The translations under genes and the position numbers were made by a program. A model generated the notes under the pieces. The model ran no database searches. It was given only the letters and a program-made list of their open reading frames with translations, and was not told where the DNA came from. From Candidatus Krumholzibacteriia bacterium (GTDB lineage Bacteria; Krumholzibacteriota; Krumholzibacteriia; LZORAL124-64-63): a stretch of 11,706 nt of DNA. Position 1 is the first letter of the stretch. The number at the start of each line of letters is the position of its first letter. The stretch covers positions 1-11,706 of the forward strand of contig JAQULN010000051.1 in NCBI GenBank assembly GCA_028718575.1, written 5' to 3'. Below, piece after piece: positions 6,531 to 11,706 of the stretch.

Positions 6531-7400
6531 ATGGTAAGCAATAACCAGGTGCCAACGCTCGCGCAGCTACGGGACTCGGTTGCGGACCTGCCCACGATTC
6601 CCGAATCGTTGAGCCAGATCCTCCGACTGCTCGAGGATCCCAACAGCGGGGCCCGCGATCTAGCCAGGGTCATCCGCAACGACGTGCCGCTGACGAGCAA
6701 GATTCTGCGGTTGAGCAACTCGCCGCTGTATCAGAAGCGGCGCACACTGACCACGGTCCAGGATTGCGTGGCCGTCCTTGGCTACCGGACCGTACGCCAG
6801 GTCGCGCTGTGCGTGACCGTGGTGAGTACGCTGGCGCGCGAATGCGAGAGGCGCCAGTCGGTCCTGCGCTACCGCGATCTCTGGCGGCACTGCGTCGATG
6901 CGGGCGCGGCGGCCAAGTGGCTGGCGCAACAGATCGGCCATCCTGAGCCGGAAGACGTCTTCACGTGCGGGCTTCTGCACGATCTCGGTAAATTCGTCCT
7001 GACCCTGCAGTTTCCGGAACAGTATGCTGCGGTCATCGCTGAACGCCGCACGCGCGGCTGCCGGCTCGTCGATCTCGAGCGCGAGCGCTTCGGATACGAC
7101 CATGCGCAAGCCGGCGCGGTGCTGGGCGAGGCCTGGAATTTCCCACCCCTGCTGGTCGCGACCTGCGGCGGCCACCACACCTCCGCACGCAACGAGCACG
7201 AAGCAAGCGTTGTCGGCCTAGCGGATTATCTGGCCAACACCTTGACGCCCCCGGCGAGCGATCTGGGCTTCGACCAGGCCATGGTCGACGCGGCGGAACT
7301 CTACGGCGCCGCCGGTCTCTCGCGCGAAAGCGTCGAGTCGCGCCTGCTCGAGTTGCGTGGCGCGATCGCCGCCTTGGCGCCGCTGCGCCAGCTCGACTGA
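6531..7400 (+). CDS. HDOD domain protein (second of a tandem pair)
   Basis: A 289-residue paralogue of the preceding gene, clearly diverged but collinear. LPTIPESLSQILRLLEDPNS (20-39) and RNDVPLTSKILRLSNSPLY (49-67) mark the HDOD N-terminal half; GYRTVRQVAL and GLLHDLGKFVLTLQFPEQY (147-165) mark the core. The HD-type residues are again kept: H120, H150-D151, H191, H215/H216 and D232. The start has a near-perfect Shine-Dalgarno (AAGGAGGT), so strong translation is likely. The product is a stand-alone HDOD domain with a C-terminal helical tail (about 245-289). The pair probably arose by duplication and lies between the fliA group and a sigma-54 activator. Its binding partner or ligand cannot be read from sequence. 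Confidence 0.9.
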   Translation: MVSNNQVPTLAQLRDSVADLPTIPESLSQILRLLEDPNSGARDLARVIRNDVPLTSKILRLSNSPLYQKRRTLTTVQDCVAVLGYRTVRQVALCVTVVSTLARECERRQSVLRYRDLWRHCVDAGAAAKWLAQQIGHPEPEDVFTCGLLHDLGKFVLTLQFPEQYAAVIAERRTRGCRLVDLERERFGYDHAQAGAVLGEAWNFPPLLVATCGGHHTSARNEHEASVVGLADYLANTLTPPASDLGFDQAMVDAAELYGAAGLSRESVESRLLELRGAIAALAPLRQLD

Positions 7401-7452
7401 CGCGCCGGGTCGGCGTCTGATGGGCAGTCGCCGGGTCCGTGCGCGAAAAATC

Positions 7453-7481
7453 CTGGCGAGCGACCGCGTGTCCTGTATCAT
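7453..7481 (+). promoter_or_regulatory. Possible housekeeping promoter for the sigma-54 activator gene
   Basis: CTGGCG (7453-7458) and TATCAT (7476-7481) are separated by 17 bases. The -10 box matches TATAAT at five of six positions, but the -35 box matches only three of six. A similar but better arrangement (TTGGCG-N17-TATAAT) precedes the outer-membrane protein gene at 9075-9103, which lends some support. The predicted start point near 7488 would fall inside the inverted repeat at 7485-7514. Confidence 0.35.
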
Positions 7482-7484
7482 CCG

Positions 7485-7514
7485 CCTGGCGGGCGCCCTG
7501 ACCGGCCCGCCAGG
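7485..7514 (+). promoter_or_regulatory. Perfect 10-bp inverted repeat overlapping the Shine-Dalgarno of the activator gene
   Basis: CCTGGCGGGC (7485-7494), ten bases, GCCCGCCAGG (7505-7514) is an uninterrupted 10-bp inverted repeat. Its 3' arm contains the first three bases of the AGGAG ribosome site (7512-7516), five bases before the ATG at 7522. In a read-through transcript the hairpin would mask that site. As DNA, a 30-bp palindrome just after a putative -10 box could also be an operator, for example for self-repression. The sequence does not decide between these. Confidence 0.6.
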
Positions 7515-7521
7515 AGCGTGT

Positions 7522-9036
7522 ATGACCGCCTACGAACTCGTGTTACTGAGTCGACAACCGGCGCTCTACGCGGCTGTCGCCGGTTGGAAGCTGCCGCTGG
7601 CCGAGATTTACGCCTTCGAGGACGCCGCGGCGGCGGTCTCGCGCGCGGCAGCCGGCGAGGCGGCGATCGTCGTGTTCGACACCCGCGGATTCCCCGCCGC
7701 GCGAGCAACACTCAACCGGCTGCTTTCGCTCAGCGGCGACACCGATCTGATCGTCCTCGGTCCCCGGGAAGAACTAGGCGGCGACGATCTGCGTCCCGAG
7801 CAAGGCACGGTGCGGTTTTTACCCCCGGACACACCCGCGGTCGAGTTGCAGGCTGTCGTCGAATTGGCGTTGCGTATGCGGCAGGTGCGGCGCGACAGCG
7901 GGATCGTGGGCCGATCGCGCGCTGTCAGCCAGATGATCGCGCTGATCGCACAGGCCGCGCCGCTCGACATCAGCATCTTGATCACAGGCGAGAGCGGCAC
8001 CGGCAAGGAACTCGTAGCCCGCGCCGTCCACCGCCATTCGCGGCGGCGCGGCGGCCCGTTCCTCAGCCTCAACTGCGGCGCGCTCAGCGAAGGCGTGCTC
8101 GAGAGCGAACTTTTCGGACACGTGCGCGGCGCGTTCACAGGCGCGGTCGCGGCGCACGAAGGCGTGTTCCAGCGGGCGAACGGCGGCACCCTCTTCCTGG
8201 ACGAAGTGGGCGAGATGCCGCTGGGTATGCAGACGCGCTTCCTGCGGGCGCTGGAAACCGGCGAGTTCACGCCGGTCGGCGGCAAAGGCATCCAGCGCAG
8301 CGATATCCGGTTGCTGGCCGCGACGAATCGCGATCTGACGCGCGACGTGGAAACCGGCCGTTTCCGCCCGGATCTCTACTACCGGCTGCGGGTCATCGTC
8401 ATCGAAACTCCCCCGTTGCGCGAGCGTCAGGAAGACGTGCTTGTGCTCGCCGATCATTTTCTACAGATGGAGAACCAAAAGCATGGCCTGGCCGTGCGCG
8501 GGTTCAGCCGGCATGCGAAACAACTGCTGCGGCAGCATCTGTGGCCGGGCAATGTCCGCGAGCTGCGCAATGTCATACGCGCCGCGGTCGTCATGAAGCA
8601 GCGCGGCCTGATCGAGGCGGAGGATCTGCCCGCCGATTTCCAAGCCGCCGGCAACGAACCGTCTCGTTATCTGCCGGTCGTGTCGGGGCTGAGCGGCGCG
8701 GATCGGCTCGATCCAGGTGTACTGGCCGCGACCCTGCTCGAATTGCGCCAGGACATCAAGGATATCAAGGCGTATCTGCAGCAGGCGGCCAGTAGCGGAT
8801 CACATGTCGCCGCGGCGGGCGGTCCGATTCCCGCCGACGGGCGCGTTGTGGAAACGCTATTGCACGAACATGGCCTGGGGCCCGTCGAAGACGGGGGCGA
8901 TCTGCAGAGCGCCGAGAAAGCGCTCATCGCCGCGGCGCTCACCGCGACTGCGGGCAACCGCCGGCGGGCGGCCGCCAAGCTCGGGATCAGCGAACGCACC
9001 CTCTACCGGAAGTTGAAACGATATGATCTGGTGTGA
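7522..9036 (+). CDS. Sigma-54 enhancer-binding regulator with receiver-like N-terminus and Fis-type DNA-binding domain
   Basis: The 504-residue product is an AAA+ activator of RpoN polymerase. Residues 1-120 look like a receiver fold: D53 sits in IVVFDTRG at the phospho-acceptor place. However, the N-terminal acidic pair is missing (LVLLSRQ) and the conserved Lys near residue 102 is replaced (FLPPDTP), so phosphorylation is doubtful. The AAA+ domain spans about 127-370. It has Walker A GESGTGKE (156-163), the sigma-54 contact loop GAFTGA (203-208), Walker B GGTLFLDEV (221-229), the LYYRLR arginine region and WPGNVRELRN (341-350). A linker with a helical stretch (LLELRQDIKDIKAYLQQ, 405-421) leads to a Fis-type helix-turn-helix (NRRRAAAKLGISERTLYRKLKRY, 479-501). 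AGGAG at 7512-7516 fixes ATG 7522; the frame is open further upstream but without support. It may act on the promoter before fliA. Confidence 0.95.
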   Translation: MTAYELVLLSRQPALYAAVAGWKLPLAEIYAFEDAAAAVSRAAAGEAAIVVFDTRGFPAARATLNRLLSLSGDTDLIVLGPREELGGDDLRPEQGTVRFLPPDTPAVELQAVVELALRMRQVRRDSGIVGRSRAVSQMIALIAQAAPLDISILITGESGTGKELVARAVHRHSRRRGGPFLSLNCGALSEGVLESELFGHVRGAFTGAVAAHEGVFQRANGGTLFLDEVGEMPLGMQTRFLRALETGEFTPVGGKGIQRSDIRLLAATNRDLTRDVETGRFRPDLYYRLRVIVIETPPLRERQEDVLVLADHFLQMENQKHGLAVRGFSRHAKQLLRQHLWPGNVRELRNVIRAAVVMKQRGLIEAEDLPADFQAAGNEPSRYLPVVSGLSGADRLDPGVLAATLLELRQDIKDIKAYLQQAASSGSHVAAAGGPIPADGRVVETLLHEHGLGPVEDGGDLQSAEKALIAAALTATAGNRRRAAAKLGISERTLYRKLKRYDLV

Positions 9037-9058
9037 GACGCCGCGTCCTGTGGCCGGA

Positions 9059-9072
9059 GCGGGCGAGCCCGC
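9059..9072 (+). other. GC hairpin after the activator gene
   Basis: GCGGGC (9059-9064), GA, GCCCGC (9067-9072) form a short perfect stem 22 bases after the activator stop codon and just before the -35 box of the next promoter. No U-tract follows, so intrinsic termination would be weak. It may mark the end of the upstream transcription unit. Confidence 0.3.
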
Positions 9073-9074
9073 GC

Positions 9075-9103
9075 TTGGCGGGCGCCCCGATCAGTTGTAT
9101 AAT
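9075..9103 (+). promoter_or_regulatory. Housekeeping (sigma-70 type) promoter for the outer-membrane protein gene
   Basis: TTGGCG (9075-9080), 17 bases, TATAAT (9098-9103): the -10 box is a perfect consensus, the -35 matches four of six, and the spacing is ideal. It lies in the 123-base gap after the activator gene. Transcription would begin near 9110, giving a leader of about 50 bases. The following gene would therefore be expressed independently of the flagellar genes. Confidence 0.65.
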
Positions 9104-9159
9104 CAAGGAGCAAGGGCTAGCTTACCCGGCCCAACCTACCCCTGGGCAGAGAGGTGATG

Positions 9160-10227
9160 ATGCGAGTCCAATGGATCCGGCGACGGTCTATGGCCGCGCT
9201 GGCTGGTGTCCTGATCGCGATGGCGGGTCTGGGCGCGTCAACGGCGGAGGCCGCCAAGTTCGCCGGCGCGTTTATGGAGAACGGGGGCGGCGCTCGGGCG
9301 CTCGGCATGGGCGGCGCGTTCGTCGCCGTCGCGGACGATCCGTCGGCCACGTTTTGGAATCCCGCCGGACTGGCCAACATACGGCAGCGGGAAGTCCTGT
9401 TCATGCACGCGGAGGTCTTCGGCGGCCTGGTCAAACGAGATTACGCGGCCCTCGCCATTCCCACTGATTGGTCGCTACTGGGCGGCCAGGGCGGCGGGTT
9501 CGGCATCTCGCTGATCCGCCTGGGCGTCGACGATATTCCGTTCACGGCGCACCTGGCGGCGGATCTCGACGTCAACGGCAACGGCGTCGTCGATCCCGAA
9601 GAACTCTACAACCTGCTGAGTCCGGAGTTTCAGCAGAATATTCGCTACAAGAGCGATCAGGAGTATGGGTTGTTCGTCTCCTACGGAGAACGCAAGGGCG
9701 ACTGGCTGCTCGGCGGCAACCTCAAGTTCATACGCCAGATCATCGGCGAATATTCGAGTCTCGGGATCGGCGCCGATCTTGCGGCGTTGCGCCCTGGTCT
9801 CTGGCGCGGACTGGACTTCGGCCTGAAGCTTCAGGACGTCACCACGACGTACCTGAGCTGGAGCACCGGCACGAACGAAGTCATCTACCCGGCTGTCGTG
9901 CCCGGACTGGCGTATCGCTGGCACCTGCCCGACATGCGGCTGGACGTCATCGCAGCATCGAGCTTCGAATGCCGCTTCGAGAACCGTGCCGCTGCCGATC
10001 AGTGGTCGGCGGGTTCGTTCAGCTGCAACAGCCACTGGGGCCTCGAGGTCGGCTTCAGCCGCCGCGTCTTCATACGCGGCGGTTTCGACAGCGGTTTTGG
10101 GGCGGAGAATCTGACCGCCGGCGCGGGCCTCAATTTGCACCCGATCATTGTCGACTACGCCTACGCCGGTGATACGCTCGACATCGATGAGGTGACGCAC
10201 CGCATCAGTATGTCGGTACGGTTCTAG
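9160..10227 (+). CDS. PorV/PorQ-like (UPF0164) outer-membrane beta-barrel protein with EF-hand loop
   Basis: The 355-residue product begins with a signal peptide (basic MRVQWIRRR, hydrophobic 11-26, cleavage likely after STAEA near 31). The mature start GGGARALGMGGAFVAVADD, then PSATFWNPAGLA (61-72), is the hallmark of the PorV/UPF0164 group, FadL-related outer-membrane barrels. Alternating strands follow, ending in an aromatic C-terminal Phe as outer-membrane barrels do. PorV acts as a shuttle or anchor for type IX secretion in Bacteroidota; outside that phylum the role is mostly unknown. Residues 137-148 (DVNGNGVVDPEE) form a canonical calcium EF-hand loop. Two cysteines (C271, C289) could bridge in a surface loop. 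GAGAGG at 9149-9154 favours ATG 9160 over in-frame starts at 9154 and 9157. The gene has its own promoter and converges with the next gene. Confidence 0.88.
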   Translation: MRVQWIRRRSMAALAGVLIAMAGLGASTAEAAKFAGAFMENGGGARALGMGGAFVAVADDPSATFWNPAGLANIRQREVLFMHAEVFGGLVKRDYAALAIPTDWSLLGGQGGGFGISLIRLGVDDIPFTAHLAADLDVNGNGVVDPEELYNLLSPEFQQNIRYKSDQEYGLFVSYGERKGDWLLGGNLKFIRQIIGEYSSLGIGADLAALRPGLWRGLDFGLKLQDVTTTYLSWSTGTNEVIYPAVVPGLAYRWHLPDMRLDVIAASSFECRFENRAAADQWSAGSFSCNSHWGLEVGFSRRVFIRGGFDSGFGAENLTAGAGLNLHPIIVDYAYAGDTLDIDEVTHRISMSVRF

Positions 10228-10264
10228 CGGGCATCCTCTTTTGATCTCGCAAAGGCCGCAGCGC

Positions 10265-11706
10265 TCAGGAGTTGTGGCCGGGCGGCCGGTAGGCGGCCAA
10301 CGTCTGGCCGGCCCGCAGTCGGCTCGGATTGCTGATCCCGTTGACCTGCTGGAGGTGCTTGATCGATACCCCGAGCCGGCGCGCGATCGTGCTCAACGTA
10401 TCGCCGGGACGCACGTGGTAGGTCACGCGTTCGTAACCTGCCGGGGGCACGTAGCGCCCGCTTTGCTCGGCCCGTTTCCGAACCGCGGCGGCGAGGTCGC
10501 GCGGCATGGGGATCAAGAGCTGAGTGCCGGGCCGGATCAGGGTCGACCGACCCATCGCATTGGCTTCCTGCAGCGCCGCGACCGAGGTTCCCCAGCGCGA
10601 GGCGATATGGCTGAGCGTTTCGCCGCGCTTGACTTCATGCTTGCGCCAGGTCAGGCGGCGGTCGGCCGGCACCTTGCGCAACGCGGCCGCCGCGACGGTT
10701 GCGGTGCCGGGCGGCACGCGGACGATCTGACCGCCGGCGCCCGGCGGGGTGGCGCGCCGCAACAGAGCCGGGTTCAACCGCACGAGTTCCTGTTCACCGA
10801 CCCCGGCGCAAGAGGCCAAGAGATTGAGATCCGTGGCATCGTCGACCGTCAAGTCTTCCCACACCAAAGGACTCGGCTCCGGCATGGTGAATCCATACAC
10901 CACAGGATCGGCGACGATGCGCGCCGCGGCGATGAACTTCGGAACGTATTCGACGGTCTGCCGCGGCAGCCGGTAGTCCCAGTAGTTGTCGTGGCCGTTC
11001 AGATGCAGCTGGCGGCGGACACGACCTTCGCCGGCGTTGTAGGAGGCAAGCACCAGCGCCCAGTCGCCGAATTCGGCGTAGAGGTCTTTCAGGTAGCGAC
11101 AGGCCGCACGGGTGGACAGTTCCCAGTCGCGCCGCTGATCCTCCCACCAGTTGATGCGCAAACCATAGCGTCTGGCCGTGCCGGGCATGAACTGCCAGGG
11201 TCCGACCGCGCCCGCCGAGGACGTGGCGCGGGTGCTCAGGCCGCTTTCGATCATGGCCAAGCTGATCAACTCGCTCGGCAGACCCTCCGCGGTCAAGATC
11301 CCGTCGATGAGGATCTTGACCTCGGCCTTGCGGTCGAGCCAGACCTGGAAGTGCCGCGCGCCCGGTCCCGTGAAATAGTCGACCCAGCGATCGACCTTGG
11401 CGTGCTGGACCTTCAGTAGGTCTGCCTGTAGGCTCGGCAGGCGGGTTCCGGTGGCCGGCACCAGGGAATCGGGGAAACCAAAGCCGTCCAGACCGAGGTA
11501 CGCGATGGTCAGGACCGAGTCCACCGCTTGGGGCGCGGCGGCCGCCGCCGCCTGTTCCGCGAGCAGGCCGCCCAGCAAGACCGTACGCCGTTGCAGGCTG
11601 CGGCGACGTTCGAGTTGCAGGGTGTCCGCGATCGCGGGCTCGCTGTCGGTCGTGACATCCTGCAGGGTGAACAGGATATCCCGCGCCAGTTCGAATTCAC
11701 CCGCCG
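10265..11706 (-). CDS. MltD-like membrane-bound lytic transglycosylase with LysM repeats (5' end outside window)
   Basis: The minus-strand frame stays open to the right edge, so the start is outside. The visible N-terminal part includes GEFELARDILFTLQDVTTDS, encoded upstream of a TTG at 11576-11578 that should not be taken as the start. The transglycosylase (SLT) domain spans about 11320-10904. Its catalytic Glu is in AMIESG (codon 11246-11248), followed by SSAGAVGPWQFMPGTARRYGL and ASYNAGEGRV, as in MltD. It cleaves the glycan strands of peptidoglycan in the periplasm. Two clear LysM repeats follow: HEVKRGETLSHIASRWGTS (from about 10642) and YHVRPGDTLSTIARRLGVS (from about 10423). A weaker LysM-like unit is near 10860-10710 (DATDLNLLASCAGVGEQELV). 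The gene ends 37 bases from the converging outer-membrane protein gene. A role in flagellar passage through the wall is possible but unsupported. Confidence 0.92.
   Translation of the reverse strand, partial: AGEFELARDILFTLQDVTTDSEPAIADTLQLERRRSLQRRTVLLGGLLAEQAAAAAAPQAVDSVLTIAYLGLDGFGFPDSLVPATGTRLPSLQADLLKVQHAKVDRWVDYFTGPGARHFQVWLDRKAEVKILIDGILTAEGLPSELISLAMIESGLSTRATSSAGAVGPWQFMPGTARRYGLRINWWEDQRRDWELSTRAACRYLKDLYAEFGDWALVLASYNAGEGRVRRQLHLNGHDNYWDYRLPRQTVEYVPKFIAAARIVADPVVYGFTMPEPSPLVWEDLTVDDATDLNLLASCAGVGEQELVRLNPALLRRATPPGAGGQIVRVPPGTATVAAAALRKVPADRRLTWRKHEVKRGETLSHIASRWGTSVAALQEANAMGRSTLIRPGTQLLIPMPRDLAAAVRKRAEQSGRYVPPAGYERVTYHVRPGDTLSTIARRLGVSIKHLQQVNGISNPSRLRAGQTLAAYRPPGHNS

Noticed and set aside
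7357..7521. N-terminal extension of the activator overlapping the second HDOD gene
   Set aside because: The extra residues are Arg-rich with no receiver similarity, and a good ribosome site marks the internal ATG at 7522.
7518..8795. A 425-residue + strand frame overlapping the activator gene
   Set aside because: It is a +2 shadow of the AAA+ activator: Arg-rich, without domains or a ribosome site, whereas the real frame shows Walker A, GAFTGA, Walker B and a Fis domain in order.
10228..10264. Possible bidirectional terminator between the converging genes
   Set aside because: CTTTTG and CAAAGG give only a short, imperfect stem without a GC core, so I could not support a terminator.
10241..11419. 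A 392-residue + strand frame opposite the transglycosylase
   Set aside because: It is antisense to a protein with an SLT domain and LysM repeats, and its own translation has no family features.
1..11706. Mobile elements, CRISPR arrays, tRNA or rRNA genes, toxin or defence genes
   Set aside because: No transposase-like protein, terminal repeats, spaced direct repeats or RNA gene structure was seen in any part of the window.

Overview
The window is about 11.7 kb of GC-rich, densely packed bacterial DNA. It carries the end of a flagellar export/regulation cluster, followed by regulatory genes, an outer-membrane protein and a cell-wall enzyme. All genes lie on the + strand except the last, which converges from the right edge. 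The organism is Gram-negative (outer-membrane barrel protein, MltD-type transglycosylase) and flagellated. A PorV/UPF0164-type barrel, a Fis-type sigma-54 activator and this flagellar gene order together suggest a high-GC lineage of the FCB group or a neighbouring, poorly cultured phylum. That placement is inference. No tRNA, rRNA, CRISPR array, insertion sequence or phage gene was seen.

Layout: 1-87 is the 3' end of flhB. flhA (107-2221) follows and overlaps an flhF-like gene (2199-3326) whose GTPase motifs are badly degraded. Where flhG would usually sit there is a small two-helix membrane protein (3336-3680). A strong sigma-54 type promoter (3691-3706) then precedes fliA, the flagellar sigma factor (3746-4702), which has an unusual C-terminal extension ending in a hydrophobic stretch. 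Two small genes follow: a hydrophilic, low-complexity protein (4716-5075) and a protein with one membrane helix (5139-5543) at the position occupied by swrB in Bacillus. Two tandem palindromes separate these from two paralogous HDOD proteins (5583-6464 and 6531-7400).

Next comes a sigma-54 enhancer-binding protein with a receiver-like but probably non-phosphorylatable N-terminus (7522-9036). Its leader holds a perfect 10-bp inverted repeat whose 3' arm covers part of the Shine-Dalgarno site. After a good housekeeping promoter (9075-9103) comes a secreted PorV-like outer-membrane protein carrying a canonical EF-hand loop (9160-10227). A convergent MltD-like LysM transglycosylase (10265-11706, minus strand) runs off the right edge without a start codon.

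How it may work together (inference): RpoN polymerase, driven by an activator such as the one encoded here, would transcribe fliA. FliA would then switch on late flagellar genes, while the HDOD proteins and small membrane proteins adjust assembly or signalling. The most distinctive points are the RpoN-to-FliA wiring within one window, the decayed FlhF without a neighbouring FlhG, the hydrophobic tail on FliA, the Shine-Dalgarno-masking inverted repeat, and the EF-hand within a beta-barrel protein. There is no gene-free stretch over 300 bases; the longest gaps are 7401-7521 and 9037-9159.
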